DNA of 64,000 nucleotides, taken from Paenibacillus sp. PL91 (GTDB lineage: Bacteria; Bacillota; Bacilli; Paenibacillales; Paenibacillaceae). The position numbers and the translations under genes are program-made. Location of the stretch: NCBI RefSeq assembly GCF_012935325.2, contig NZ_JABBYG020000003.1:310001-374000 (forward strand), read 5' to 3'. A model generated the notes under the pieces. That model had not been told where the DNA came from. It worked only from the letters and a program-made list of their open reading frames with translations, and did not search any database. Below, in pieces: positions 7,290-16,983 of this stretch (within the stretch, counting starts at the first letter, position 1; each line of letters starts with the position of its first letter).

Positions 7290-8000
7290 TTATTGATGCT
7301 TGTTTCGCATTAATCCGCATGCATATTGAAACGTCAGCAGCAGCGATTCCATCGCCAAATACAGCCCCTGCGTCAAATCAGCCGATTGCTCAGCTAGGTT
7401 TTCGAGTTTGATCTCCTCACCGTACATACGGCTGCTTTGAATCAGATCATCCTGCATTTCCGAGTTCATATAATGAATTTCGGTATTTCTGCGCTTGCGC
7501 AGCCTAGTCATCGGTTCCTTGTATTTCTCCTTCACATCGTTCAGCTTCCATGTCAGCTCCGGATGCGCTTTCTTCTCGCGCATATTGCGCAAAACCGTAA
7601 AATAGGAGAAATGTGACTTTATCCGCTCCGTTCTCATGTCTAAAAGCTCATTTAGCAATGTGCCAAGCTTGTCGAGCAAAGAAAAGACGCGGATGAAAGC
7701 GTTTTTATCGAAGTAGATATATCGATTATAATGGATTCTCTCCTCAGCTGTCATTTGCTTAACCGAGGAGGAGGTAATTTTATGCTGAAAATGAAACGCA
7801 ACATAGTGGCTTTGTTCAAGCTCATCCAAGGACGAGCGGAGACCTAACGTCCATATTTCGTATTTCCGAAGCTTATGGGTGTCTCCGCCTTCCGCCATTT
7901 TTTTGGACAAAGAGGAAACGAACTGATCCATTAAACGGAACGTTTCTGCAAGGGTTCCTTCCGCTTCTCTCAAGGGTTCATCAAACAGGAAACGCAGCAT
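7290..8000 (-). CDS. HEPN-domain protein (Cthe_2314-like)
   Basis: A 236-residue, all-helical, charged protein. Near residue 175 it has RKRRNTEIHYMN, which fits the Rx4-6H signature of HEPN domains; HEPN proteins are often metal-independent RNases, but some only bind nucleotides or RNA. The overall sequence resembles what is catalogued as the Cthe_2314-like HEPN family in Firmicutes, from memory. There is no adjacent MNT antitoxin gene. It lies between the UbiD-type decarboxylase (50 bases upstream) and the SDR gene (20 bases downstream), so it seems to belong to a housekeeping respiratory operon and not to a toxin-antitoxin module. Function unknown. Confidence 0.7.
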   Translation of the reverse strand: MLRFLFDEPLREAEGTLAETFRLMDQFVSSLSKKMAEGGDTHKLRKYEIWTLGLRSSLDELEQSHYVAFHFQHKITSSSVKQMTAEERIHYNRYIYFDKNAFIRVFSLLDKLGTLLNELLDMRTERIKSHFSYFTVLRNMREKKAHPELTWKLNDVKEKYKEPMTRLRKRRNTEIHYMNSEMQDDLIQSSRMYGEEIKLENLAEQSADLTQGLYLAMESLLLTFQYACGLMRNKHQ

Positions 8001-8050
8001 AATCGAACAGTCCTTTCATCACAAAATAACGATTTTTCATTTCGGTAAAA

Positions 8051-9814
8051 TTACAGCTTGTATTCGCTCCACCGTTTATCTACCAGCTTCACGATATCCT
8101 CGCGCGGGAACAGCTCATCCGGATAACCCGGCTTCATTCTCGCATCGATTACGACAGGAAGCTTATAGCCAAAGTGGTGGCGGCGAATATCGGAATTCGC
8201 ATAAATATCATCAGCCGGATTGAACCGCGTGAATACCGTCCACAAAAACGGCGTTTGCGCGGCCGCGATAGCTGCATCATCGGCGAGAATAACGAGCGGC
8301 CACTCTGTATCCTTCTCAGACAGACGCTCAAGCAGCCGCTGTGCCAGCTTTGGCTCCTGCTCATAGGATGCTCCGGATACGACTAAGCAGCCCCGACAAT
8401 AAGGCTGTGCAGCCGTGATCTCATCGATTGCCCCTTCGGTATACGTGCTTGGAAGCTCACGAACCGGCTCGCCAACACCAAGCATAACTCCTTTACTGCC
8501 GTGGTTTAGCTTGCCGCCTGTATAATCGAGCGTATCGTGCGATGTATTATCGAATATAAACAAATCGGTTTCCGGGCGGAAGCGCTCAAGAACCGTTTCA
8601 AGCAGCACTGGAAAATTTTCAAGCTCGACAGACTGGTTCGTCACGATTAGGAATTTGGTAAGCGTTAGCTGTCCCTCTCCCAGAATGCGGAATGCAGATG
8701 TCAGTGCTTCGCGTGAATAGCTTTCCCTAACGACAGCTGCAGCAAGCGCATGGAAGCCCGTCTCTGCGTAAGTCCATAAATCCTTAACGCCAGGCATCGC
8801 CATCGGAAATGCCGGCGAGAGAAGCTTTTGCAAAAATTCGCCCATATAATAATCCTCTTGGCGCGGCTTGCCGACTATCGTTGCCGGATAAATAGCATCC
8901 TTGCGATGCCACATATGGCTGACATTGAATACTGGGAAATCATGCATTAATGAGTAATAGCCGTAATGATCGCCGAAAGGTCCTTCCGCTCTCTTAATAT
9001 GCGGCGGCACATGGCCGCTTAGTACAAATTCTGCTTCTGACGGAATGCGATGCGCTCCGTTTGGATCTTTGACGATCGGCAGCTTGCCGCCCATAATGAG
9101 CGATGCAAGCAGCAGCTCAGGCAGATGCTCGGGTACAGGAGCTATCGCGGAAGCAATCAGAGCGGGAGGCCCTCCGAGAAAAACGGAAACCGGCAGCGCT
9201 TCATTACGCTTCTCTGCTTCATGGTAATGGAAGCCGCCGCCTTTATGTATTTGCCAATGCATCCCTGTTGTAGAGTCATCGAAAATTTGCATTCTGTACA
9301 TGCCGAGATTATGCTGTTTGCGATGCTCGGGATGCTCCGTATAGACGAGCGGCAGCGTAATAAATGGCCCGCCGTCATCTTGCCAGCTTGTAATCGCAGG
9401 CAAACCTGCAAGCGGATTTTCACGTTTGCAGGCCTGTAGAATAGGAGCGCTGCTGGCAGGAACCTCTTTCATTCCCACCTTCAGCATATCCCATATTAAG
9501 TTTTTCTCGCCCCAAATCGCCTTTGGCGTCGGCGGCAGAACGCGGTCAACAGCCCCTATTATTTGTTTCATAAGCGCTTCAGGCCTTGGCCCGAAGGCTA
9601 GATCAACCCTGCGGCTTGTCCCGAACAAATTCGTCACGATCGGGAAAGGACTCCCTTTGACGTTCGTGAACAATAACGCAGGTCCTCCCGCATCGATTAC
9701 ACGCCGATGAATTTCTGCTACCTCAAGATTGGGATCTACAGGAGCATCTATAATTGCCAAATCATTTTCACGCTTTAGCACGTCCAAAAATTCACGTAAA
9801 TTTTTAAAGCTCAC
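8051..9814 (-). CDS. UbiD-family decarboxylase, probably menaquinone biosynthesis (MqnL-type)
   Basis: A 587-residue UbiD-family decarboxylase, which would use prenylated FMN to decarboxylate an aromatic acid. UbiD hallmarks are NLGMYRMQIF, HWQIHKGGGFHYHEAE and AEGPFGDHYGYYS. The length, above that of UbiD (~490), fits the menaquinone decarboxylases of the futalosine pathway acting on a 1,4-dihydroxy-6-naphthoate derivative; mqnE nearby supports this. I choose the GTG at 9814 because its G is also the last base of the ctaA stop codon (TAGTG) and GGAGG lies just upstream, so the two genes are translationally coupled. No UbiX prenyltransferase gene is visible in the window. Confidence 0.88.
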   Translation of the reverse strand: MSFKNLREFLDVLKRENDLAIIDAPVDPNLEVAEIHRRVIDAGGPALLFTNVKGSPFPIVTNLFGTSRRVDLAFGPRPEALMKQIIGAVDRVLPPTPKAIWGEKNLIWDMLKVGMKEVPASSAPILQACKRENPLAGLPAITSWQDDGGPFITLPLVYTEHPEHRKQHNLGMYRMQIFDDSTTGMHWQIHKGGGFHYHEAEKRNEALPVSVFLGGPPALIASAIAPVPEHLPELLLASLIMGGKLPIVKDPNGAHRIPSEAEFVLSGHVPPHIKRAEGPFGDHYGYYSLMHDFPVFNVSHMWHRKDAIYPATIVGKPRQEDYYMGEFLQKLLSPAFPMAMPGVKDLWTYAETGFHALAAAVVRESYSREALTSAFRILGEGQLTLTKFLIVTNQSVELENFPVLLETVLERFRPETDLFIFDNTSHDTLDYTGGKLNHGSKGVMLGVGEPVRELPSTYTEGAIDEITAAQPYCRGCLVVSGASYEQEPKLAQRLLERLSEKDTEWPLVILADDAAIAAAQTPFLWTVFTRFNPADDIYANSDIRRHHFGYKLPVVIDARMKPGYPDELFPREDIVKLVDKRWSEYKL

Positions 9815-10743
9815 TAACCTCCACGCCCTTCCCTTAGCCGCCACGAACGAATTAATATATCCATTAAAATGCCAAACAACCCGGTAACAATCAAATTATG
9901 CAATAAATTGGTGAACAAAAACCAATTCGAATTCGAAATCGTGTATGTCAGCAGCGCACCGCTGAATATTTGCGTAACAACAAGCCCTAACGTCCATGCA
10001 GCCGACTTCGTTAAGCCCGCTCCGCCAACGCTTACTTTGCGAATGTGGACAAATAAGCCAGCCAAGCAGATTGCCAGCGTCATGGCAGCGATCCGGTGTA
10101 TGAAGACGGCTCCTGTTGCGCCGCTAATCTCCGGAACGACCTCCCCGTTGCATAACGGCCATCCTATGCAGCCTCCGCCTGAATCGGTATGCCGAATGAA
10201 TGCGCCCAAATAGACGACAATGTAGCAAAAAATAGCTGTAAGCAGCACGCGCGGAAAAATCGAGCTCGGTACTTTGAATTCCACAGGCGGCCCGTTTTTG
10301 GCCCTAAACGTCCAGATCACCAGCAGCAATGTCGAGGCGAATGCAATTAACGATATGCCGAAGTGAATCGCCATAATTGGCGGCGATTGCGGCCACATGA
10401 CCGCTGCCGCACCCATTAAAGCTTGAATAATGGTGAACAGCAATGCGCCTCCCGCATAGAACAATGGCTCGCTGTATCCTTTGCGGTTTTTTCTAAACTT
10501 CAAAAACATCGAAAGGCAAGTAGCGAAAACGAGCAAGCCTTCAAAGCCGGTTACAAGCCGATGCGAATATTCAATCATGGATTCAATCGTATAAGCAGGT
10601 ATAAACTTTCCATGACACAAGGGCCAGTCGTCACCGCAGCCGCGTCCTGATTCAGTATTCGTGACTAATGCCCCGCCGAGCAGTACAAGAAGCATCCCGA
10701 TGCACGCTGCGATAGCTAACGCGCGAAAACGCCCGGTTACCAT
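9814..10743 (-). CDS. ctaA: Heme A synthase (CtaA/COX15)
   Basis: A 309-residue membrane protein with about eight helices that oxidises heme O to heme A for cytochrome oxidase. The conserved cysteine pair is at Cys36 and Cys43 (GCGDDWPLCHG), followed by Glu58 and His61 (EYSHR). A second half-repeat has SGGGCIGWPLCNG, and further heme-ligand histidines lie in IMAIHFG, VFIHRI and NLLHNL. It opens a leftward operon whose next gene, the UbiD-type decarboxylase, overlaps its stop by one base. The partner enzyme ctaB (heme O synthase) is 19 kb away near 29 kb. Confidence 0.96.
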   Translation of the reverse strand: MVTGRFRALAIAACIGMLLVLLGGALVTNTESGRGCGDDWPLCHGKFIPAYTIESMIEYSHRLVTGFEGLLVFATCLSMFLKFRKNRKGYSEPLFYAGGALLFTIIQALMGAAAVMWPQSPPIMAIHFGISLIAFASTLLLVIWTFRAKNGPPVEFKVPSSIFPRVLLTAIFCYIVVYLGAFIRHTDSGGGCIGWPLCNGEVVPEISGATGAVFIHRIAAMTLAICLAGLFVHIRKVSVGGAGLTKSAAWTLGLVVTQIFSGALLTYTISNSNWFLFTNLLHNLIVTGLFGILMDILIRSWRLREGRGG

Positions 10744-10845
10744 AATAAAATCACCTTATTTCGTGTTTTAATAACAGTTCAATTATAGCTATAAAAAAAG
10801 GCAAAAGCCATGTTGAAAATGTGACACTTCCGAGTAGAAGCGCGA

Positions 10846-10898
10846 TAAAAAAAAGGAAAGCCCGCGCGAGAGGTAATGCTTCCTCCTCAAGCGCGGAC
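10846..10898 (-). terminator. Rho-independent terminator of the thioredoxin-like gene
   Basis: On the minus strand CCGCGC pairs with GCGCGG, extended by GAGG/CCTC inside and followed, after GCTTTCC, by eight T. It ends the small thioredoxin-like gene. Confidence 0.8.
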
Positions 10899-10905
10899 TA
10901 GCGAT

Positions 10906-11253
10906 TTACTTATGGGTCAGCGCATCGCTGACTTGTATGGCTCGATCTACAAACTCCTCGATTTCCTCGCGTGACTTGCGCAGCTTGCTTACAAACCGCA
11001 CCAGCTCCTGACTGTTCCGGAAAGCGATAAAGCTTGGAATGCCTAAAATGTTCAGCTCGGAGCATAGGTCTGGAAGGTCATCGCGGTCAAGCTCTACGAA
11101 AGCAACCTTTTCTTCATATTGACGCTCTAGATCCGGCATAAATGGGTCAATAAAGTGACAATCCTTGCACCAAGTCGTTTTGAATACGGCAATCGTGAGT
11201 CCTTCGCTGGCAACAGCCTCGCGAAACTGCTCATCCGTCGTTAGCTTTTTCAT
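10906..11253 (-). CDS. Thioredoxin-family protein (YtpP-like)
   Basis: A 115-residue thioredoxin-fold protein. The redox motif is CKDC in FKTTWCKDCHF near residue 29, instead of the classical WCGPC, and the cis-proline lies in LGIPSF. It has no signal peptide, so it is probably cytosolic. The length matches a stand-alone thioredoxin domain. The unusual central Lys-Asp dipeptide would tune the redox potential, and a role as a specific thiol reductase, such as a bacillithiol-linked enzyme, is possible but not shown. It appears monocistronic with its own terminator. Confidence 0.9.
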   Translation of the reverse strand: MKKLTTDEQFREAVASEGLTIAVFKTTWCKDCHFIDPFMPDLERQYEEKVAFVELDRDDLPDLCSELNILGIPSFIAFRNSQELVRFVSKLRKSREEIEEFVDRAIQVSDALTHK

Positions 11254-11316
11254 GTGGCACCCCTGAATTAAACTTATTAAATAGTTTACGTTATTGTTCG
11301 CTACAGTCGCTTCTTC

Positions 11317-12936
11317 TTAGACTTCCCGATCAAGCGCAAATATTCTCATTTCATCGCTAATATCCGTCCAGCCAATCTTTGCTTTCAGCGCATTAGCCAA
11401 ATTGCGAGCCGGGACATAGGTTACTCCGTCAATTACGGTAACTGGGAATGACCATGTTACGTTCTTGCCATTCACAACTGCGGCATCGCTGCCGTTCTTC
11501 AGCAGAATCGTTGTGTTCGTCGCTTCGTCAAATACTTTTAAGCTTTTCGTCTTCGTATCGTAAGTTAGATTGCCTCCAAGCTGTTCAACCGTATCGCGAA
11601 GCGGAATGATCGTCACATGGCTGGCTGTCACAATGACCGGATTATAATACTGGTATGAGTCCCAAGTAATGTTTTGTTTATTGATATGAAACTTATTTTT
11701 GAGCAGATCATACATGATTGAGTTCTCATTAAACTGCTTGAGCACTTGGTAGCCCTGCATGTCGAATAGTTTTCCAACCGGAACAGCCGTTTCCGATGCG
11801 ACAGGCGCTTCCGCTTTTACCGTGCCATTCACATTCCAAGACTCGCTCTCGACCTTGATTGTCAAGCCTTTCACCGGAAGTACGCCATATTCCAGGTCCA
11901 CGCTTGGCACATAAGACAGCTCATAGGCTTGCTTACGGATATCAAGCTTGCTGTCTACGTATACGTCTGCTTTAATCGTCAATTCCTTGCTTAAGATTTC
12001 ATCAATCATTTCTTGATCCTCTTCTGCAAGCTGGTTCAGCTCGCCCTGCAATTCGGTCAGAAGAAGCGCAATGCCATCGGATGCTTCCTTCAAAGCTTCC
12101 GCTGAATCAGGAGCATCAAGCCCGCTGCCCGCTAGAGGATTAATCGTTCCCGCAGCAGCCCATATATCCGGGTTTTTTTCGAGGATTTCGAACACGCCAG
12201 CTATCATTTTATCCAAGCCAGCACGGTCAGTCACAAGCGCATCCACATATTTTTTCACCCACGTCCAAATTTCAGGCCCATCCAGATCGATATGTACGTG
12301 CATCAAAGAGGTTGGTGTACCATATATCGATTCCGTCACGGGCTTTACTTCGATGCGCTCCGGATTCGGTAAATTATGAATGACGTAAGTGCCGATCGTA
12401 TCAATCATTTGATGACCAAGCTCCGTAAGAGCAGCTTCATCCAGCTTAGGCGCATCCGTGGCAACAACTTCTTCAGACAAACCTGTCAAATCTGACATGC
12501 CCGTCAATCCAAGCAAGCCCTCACTCGTCAGATCAAGCACAAATGGCTGCTTTGCGCCCTCCAGCTCCATAACCGCGAGCTTATCGGACATTTTCAACGA
12601 GAATTTAATGGATGCTGCATCCCCAAAAATCAAACTGCCGTCAAAGGATACATGCGAGCTATCCTCCGCTTTTATGTTATCCAGCTGAAGTTTCAAATTG
12701 GAAATCAGCTTCATCAAGGCAATCTCCTCTTCGGGTGCGCCCTCGTACGCTGCTTCATCCAGCAGAAGCTTGAGCTCTACCGATTGTTTGCTTTCGCTCG
12801 ATGTCACCTTGAGAGAATTTTTTAATACCGTATTGAAATCGAGATTAGAAACCGCCTGACAGCCTGCCACAAAAACGAGCGTGAATGCTAATAATAATAC
12901 GATCAGCTTGCTTGGTTTTGCAAAAAATTTCTTCAT
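11317..12936 (-). CDS. Lipoprotein with copper-amine-oxidase-like stalk domain
   Basis: A 539-residue secreted lipoprotein. The signal peptide ends in the lipobox VAGC at about residue 26. A long central region (about 30-400) has no recognised domain but is rich in alternating charged and hydrophobic stretches. The C-terminus (about 410-535) carries the copper amine oxidase N-terminal-like domain, with IPLRDTVEQLGG and VPARNLANALKAKIGW; in Paenibacillus this domain is a common extracellular stalk or binding module with no oxidase activity. It is probably anchored to the outer face of the membrane. Neighbours do not indicate a function. Confidence 0.85.
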   Translation of the reverse strand: MKKFFAKPSKLIVLLLAFTLVFVAGCQAVSNLDFNTVLKNSLKVTSSESKQSVELKLLLDEAAYEGAPEEEIALMKLISNLKLQLDNIKAEDSSHVSFDGSLIFGDAASIKFSLKMSDKLAVMELEGAKQPFVLDLTSEGLLGLTGMSDLTGLSEEVVATDAPKLDEAALTELGHQMIDTIGTYVIHNLPNPERIEVKPVTESIYGTPTSLMHVHIDLDGPEIWTWVKKYVDALVTDRAGLDKMIAGVFEILEKNPDIWAAAGTINPLAGSGLDAPDSAEALKEASDGIALLLTELQGELNQLAEEDQEMIDEILSKELTIKADVYVDSKLDIRKQAYELSYVPSVDLEYGVLPVKGLTIKVESESWNVNGTVKAEAPVASETAVPVGKLFDMQGYQVLKQFNENSIMYDLLKNKFHINKQNITWDSYQYYNPVIVTASHVTIIPLRDTVEQLGGNLTYDTKTKSLKVFDEATNTTILLKNGSDAAVVNGKNVTWSFPVTVIDGVTYVPARNLANALKAKIGWTDISDEMRIFALDREV

Positions 12937-13140
12937 TCATACGTCTCCTTTTATAATGCCAAGTATAAGTCCTTTTTTATTTACAAACTCTACTTATTGT
13001 ACAGGAGACACTATGTATTGTAAATGTATGGAAAGAGCTAGTTTTGTCGAATTTGTAAGGTTTTTTTCGCTAAAAATGGCGAGTGTAGCGTCTTGATATC
13101 TACGAGCTCCTGCCGCTCATTCCAAACGACTGTATAATCG

Positions 13141-13182
13141 AAAAAATGAAAAATGACGCAGCCCGTCAAGCAGGCTGCGTCA
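13141..13182 (-). terminator. Rho-independent terminator of the flippase gene
   Basis: On the minus strand GACGCAGCC pairs with GGCTGCGTC over a 9-base loop, followed by ATTTTTCATTTTTT. Confidence 0.88.
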
Positions 13183-13197
13183 TCTTCTTGACCTATT

Positions 13198-14841
13198 TTA
13201 AACCGCTTTTTTATAGAACGGTTTTAAAACAAGATTTAACCCCTTACGCAGCGGCCCAGGGAATGAGCGCACATCCTCAGGCGTAATGACCCGAAGCGCT
13301 GCCAGCAAGATGACGTACAGTCCGCCAACTACAAGCGATGTCACTGCTCCCGCTGCCAAATATGACAGCTTGTTCGCCCATGACTCCGTCAGCGCCAGCA
13401 CGCCATACTCTGCTCCCCAACCAGCCAAGGCTGGCACAGCAATTGCTGCCATGTAGGCAAGCCATTTGCTGCCAAGCACGTTCAGCTTAACTTCTTTGTT
13501 GATCGCTCGCATGTTAAGCAGAGTAATGACGATAAAGCAAATGGTTGAACCAATTATAAGACCATATACGCCAAGTACTGGCGCAAGCGCAATGCTCGAA
13601 ACGACCTTCAGCCCCAGTCCGATAAAGGTATTGTTCATAGGCAGCTTGGGCTGATTTAATCCATACAAAATCGAATTGGACGTCATCATCGTAATTTGAA
13701 AAATCGCACCCGCCGTAAGCATAGCTACTGTGCCGCTTCCGCCTGGGCTTGTAAACAATAGTCCTGTAACGGAATAAGAAGCTACAGTCAACAGCAAGGC
13801 AACCGGTACGCCTGTAAAACAAACGATCCGCATGACTAGCGACGATTGACGCTGCACTTCCTTCATGTTGTTAAGCGAAAATGCCGATGAAATGACTGGA
13901 ATAATAGACGCGCCAAGCGCAATAGCCAAAATCGGCGGTATGCCGGCAATCCCCATCGCCTTCGTCGTATAATCAGCCAAAACTCTCGTTGCCGAATTTT
14001 CATTATAGAAAGACTGCGTCAGCCTCATAAACAGCGTCATATCAAAAAAGTACAAAAATTGCACCGTCATTGCCGTCACAACTGCTGGAATGGAAGTACG
14101 GAATATTTCCTTATAAATCGTACGATAAGGCAAGTTGGAGCTTGCACTTGGCAGCTTATCCTGTCCTACAGAGGAGGATTTCGAATGCTCCGCTTGATCC
14201 TGTTTCTTCAGCTTGTGCCAAAACCACATCATGACCGAGAAGGCGCCAACACTTCCGAGTACGGAGCCAAAGGCAATTGCCGCAGCTCCATACTTATCGC
14301 CCCAGCCCCAGCCGAGTACAATAAGCGCCAGCCCGATTCCGCCGATCAGCCTTAAAATTTGCTCCATAATTTGCGATATGCCGCCAGCGGCCATAATTTG
14401 TCTGCCTTGAAAATAACCGCGCATCATCGCGATTATCGGAAACAGCAGCAGCGCTGGAGCGATTGCCTGCAAAGATAAGACGGAATCCGGCACCTTCGAA
14501 ATTCTTTCATAAGCGGGTGCAAAGACGAACATAGCGGTAGCAAGAAGCAGCCCTGTTACCGTTCCGAACATCAATGCCGCTTTGTAAATACGCTTAGCTT
14601 CGTCAGCTCGGCCAAGCGCATAACGCTGCGAAATCATTCTGCTTATGGAGAGTGGAATTCCTCCTGTTGCGATAGTAAGAAGCAATAAATAAATCGTGTT
14701 GGCAGAGTTAAAGGCCGCCTGCCCTGCAGGGCCAAGCATATAATCGAGCGGTATCCGTTGGAATAGCCCAAGAAACCGCACGATCAGCGCAGCGGCAGCC
14801 AGTATTAGCGTGCCTTTAATTAATGAGTCTTTTTTTAACAT
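13198..14841 (-). CDS. MOP-superfamily flippase (YtgP/MurJ/SpoVB-like)
   Basis: A 547-residue polytopic membrane protein with about 14 helices, of the polysaccharide-transporter branch of the MOP superfamily. Recognisable features are the N-terminal KGTLILAAAALIVRFLGLF and the RMISQRYALGR loop typical of YtgP and SpoVB. In B. subtilis YtgP (MurJ) can flip lipid II across the membrane and SpoVB acts in spore cortex synthesis; length and start fit YtgP best. A ThuA-domain gene lies 20 bases upstream on the same strand, perhaps co-transcribed. Assignment between MurJ-type and sporulation-specific roles would need phylogeny. Confidence 0.9.
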   Translation of the reverse strand: MLKKDSLIKGTLILAAAALIVRFLGLFQRIPLDYMLGPAGQAAFNSANTIYLLLLTIATGGIPLSISRMISQRYALGRADEAKRIYKAALMFGTVTGLLLATAMFVFAPAYERISKVPDSVLSLQAIAPALLLFPIIAMMRGYFQGRQIMAAGGISQIMEQILRLIGGIGLALIVLGWGWGDKYGAAAIAFGSVLGSVGAFSVMMWFWHKLKKQDQAEHSKSSSVGQDKLPSASSNLPYRTIYKEIFRTSIPAVVTAMTVQFLYFFDMTLFMRLTQSFYNENSATRVLADYTTKAMGIAGIPPILAIALGASIIPVISSAFSLNNMKEVQRQSSLVMRIVCFTGVPVALLLTVASYSVTGLLFTSPGGSGTVAMLTAGAIFQITMMTSNSILYGLNQPKLPMNNTFIGLGLKVVSSIALAPVLGVYGLIIGSTICFIVITLLNMRAINKEVKLNVLGSKWLAYMAAIAVPALAGWGAEYGVLALTESWANKLSYLAAGAVTSLVVGGLYVILLAALRVITPEDVRSFPGPLRKGLNLVLKPFYKKAV

Positions 14842-14861
14842 AATGGTCTGTCCAAGTCTCC

Positions 14862-15587
14862 CTATCCTTTATTGCCAATGGGCTCAAGCGGCTGGTGGTT
14901 GCCGCGAACAGGCACTGCCGTGTTCGATGGCACTGCCCAGCGTACGGCGTTCTGAATGACCTGCAGCACCTGCGGGTTATAGTATGTTGGGTATGTTTCA
15001 TGCCCCGGACGGAAATAAAAGATTTTGCCTTGGCCGCGACTAAATGTACAGCCGCTGCGGAATACTTCTCCACCCTCGAACCAGCTTACGAATACAAGCT
15101 CGTCTGGCGCAGGGATATCGAAGTGTTCACCATACATCTCCTCATGCTCCAGCGTAATGTATTCCGGCAAGCCAGCCGCAATCGGATGTGCCGGATTAAC
15201 GACCCAAATCCGCTCCTTCTCGCCCGCTTCACGCCATTTCAAATCACAGCCCGTACCCATCAGCTTTTTGAAAATTTTCGAGAAATGGCCCGAATGCAGA
15301 ACAATCAAGCCCATGCCCCCAAGCACGCGCTGCTGAACACGCTCTACAATGACATCATCGACCTGGTCATGCCCCATATGTCCCCACCAAATCAGAACAT
15401 CCGTATTCGCTAGACGCTCCTCTGTAAGTCCGTGTTCAGGCTCCTCCAGCGTCGCTGTCGCAACTTCAATATCACCGCTTGCAATCCCTTTGGCCAAAGC
15501 GTGATGAATGCCGTCCGGATAGACGCTCTTAACTGCATCGTGAATTTTCTCATGCAAAAATTCATTCCAAATCGTTACCTTAATCAT
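14862..15587 (-). CDS. ThuA-domain protein (trehalose-utilisation type)
   Basis: A 241-residue ThuA-like protein with a class I glutamine-amidotransferase-like fold, found in sugar-metabolism genes of many soil bacteria. Typical segments are [13 protein letters not shown] at the start, [14 protein letters not shown] near residue 70, VLHSGHFSK near 105 and [17 protein letters not shown] near 215. The start is placed at the ATG at 15587, which follows AAAGGTGG; the longer frame begins inside the upstream DUF456 gene. The exact reaction of this family is not established. It sits between the flippase and a DUF456 membrane protein. Confidence 0.88.
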   Translation of the reverse strand: MIKVTIWNEFLHEKIHDAVKSVYPDGIHHALAKGIASGDIEVATATLEEPEHGLTEERLANTDVLIWWGHMGHDQVDDVIVERVQQRVLGGMGLIVLHSGHFSKIFKKLMGTGCDLKWREAGEKERIWVVNPAHPIAAGLPEYITLEHEEMYGEHFDIPAPDELVFVSWFEGGEVFRSGCTFSRGQGKIFYFRPGHETYPTYYNPQVLQVIQNAVRWAVPSNTAVPVRGNHQPLEPIGNKG

Positions 15588-15618
15588 CGTCTTCCACCTT
15601 TTCATTGATTGATCCCTT

Positions 15619-16101
15619 CTAGAAAACAAGCCACAACACAAACAGCACGATCATAGCCAGCTGCAAAATAAATTTCACAACAACGCTGGTGAATAGGCCA
15701 ACGACAGATCCGAGACCTACCTTAAGCGAATTTTTAAAGTTGGTTCCAATAATGACTTCTCCTATTACAGCACCAGCGAAAGGACCGATAATAAGACCAA
15801 ATGCGGGTATGACAAAGGGTCCGAAGATTAGGCCGATCGTACTGCCGATAACCGAGGCTCGTGAGCCTCCAAATCGTTTGACGCCCCAGGCGCTGACGGC
15901 ATAATCGGCGATAAACAGCACGACAACAATGATCGTCTGAAAACTCCAAAACCAAAAACCAAATTCGCTAAACGTAAAAAACCAACCATATACAAAAAAT
16001 GCGCCATATATGGCAAGTGCTCCTGGCAGGATCGGATAGATGGCCCCGGCCATCCCCACAACAAACAGCAATATGACTAATGTCCAGCCTAAAATATCCA
16101 T
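15619..16101 (-). CDS. DUF456 membrane protein
   Basis: A 160-residue highly hydrophobic protein with about four transmembrane segments and Gly-rich loops ([16 protein letters not shown]), matching the DUF456 family (YqgC-like). The glycine-rich helices recall glycine-zipper proteins. Function is unknown. It lies eight bases after the HAD phosphatase gene and 31 bases before the ThuA gene, so the HAD, DUF456, ThuA and flippase genes probably form one leftward operon. Confidence 0.85.
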   Translation of the reverse strand: MDILGWTLVILLFVVGMAGAIYPILPGALAIYGAFFVYGWFFTFSEFGFWFWSFQTIIVVVLFIADYAVSAWGVKRFGGSRASVIGSTIGLIFGPFVIPAFGLIIGPFAGAVIGEVIIGTNFKNSLKVGLGSVVGLFTSVVVKFILQLAMIVLFVLWLVF

Positions 16102-16108
16102 ACGTTCC

Positions 16109-16861
16109 TCATCCCTTCAAAACGTACCGCTTGATTACCTCTGCTACGCCATGCTCGTTATTCGTAAAGGTAATAAAGTCGGCCGCTTCCTTCACCGCTT
16201 CCTGTGCATTGCCCATCGCTACGCCAAGTCCAGCCTCACGGATGGCAGCAATATCATTCAAGCTGTCCCCAACAGCAATAACCTGCGACATTTCGATATG
16301 AAGCAGACCGCATAGCTCTTGAAGCGCGCTCGCCTTCGAGATGCCGAGCGGATTAAGCTCCAAATTATGAGGCGAGGAATTCGTAATCTCAAGCGCTCCC
16401 CAGCTCTGCACTTCGGCAAGCAGCTTCTCTCTGATGCTGTCATCCTCCGTATAATAGCCGAACTTCAACCAATGATGCGATGCATAATCATCAGCGGGGT
16501 TAATCCATTTTTCCTTATTAAAAATATCATCGGCCGTATAAGCCCAAAACCATGGCTCGCCATGCGAAAGCGCAAGCTCATGCAGCCTCTGTACATAGAC
16601 AGCGCTAAGATGCGTGCGCTTATGCAGCACATGTGGTCGATGCCATATTTCACTGCCGTTTACCGTAATCATTGGCGTCTCCAGCTTTAGCTGCTCCGCA
16701 TAAGGCAGCGCGCTGCGAAAGCCCCTTCCGGTTGAGAAGCTGACAATAACTCCTGCATCAAGCGCTTTTTGAATCCACTCCGCATTTTCAGCGCTAATTT
16801 CACTTTGCTCATTCAGCAGCGTCCCGTCCATGTCGAGCGCAAGCAATTTGTAATCTCCCAA
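16109..16861 (-). CDS. Cof-type HAD hydrolase
   Basis: A 250-residue haloacid dehalogenase-family phosphatase of the Cof/YidA subgroup (cap type IIB), usually acting on sugar phosphates, FMN or similar small phosphorylated metabolites. All four motifs are visible: DMDGTL with the nucleophile Asp, FSTGR (motif II), the Lys in GISKASAL (motif III), and GDSLNDIAAI (motif IV). I place the start at the TTG at 16861, because GAGGAGG lies seven bases upstream; the longer frame from 16891 overlaps the ribosome site. Substrate unknown. Confidence 0.92.
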   Translation of the reverse strand: MGDYKLLALDMDGTLLNEQSEISAENAEWIQKALDAGVIVSFSTGRGFRSALPYAEQLKLETPMITVNGSEIWHRPHVLHKRTHLSAVYVQRLHELALSHGEPWFWAYTADDIFNKEKWINPADDYASHHWLKFGYYTEDDSIREKLLAEVQSWGALEITNSSPHNLELNPLGISKASALQELCGLLHIEMSQVIAVGDSLNDIAAIREAGLGVAMGNAQEAVKEAADFITFTNNEHGVAEVIKRYVLKG

Positions 16862-16983
16862 TATTGTGCCTCCTCGTAAAAGCCGTATCACTTATTTTAC
16901 CTAGCTAGTAAATTATTTTAGCACATTTGCGACAGATTCCAAATGAAAGTCGCTCCACAATTTCAAACCACATAAGAACATAA

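Noticed and set aside
7290-8000. HEPN/MNT toxin-antitoxin pair
   Set aside because: No nucleotidyltransferase or other antitoxin gene is adjacent; flanking genes are metabolic.
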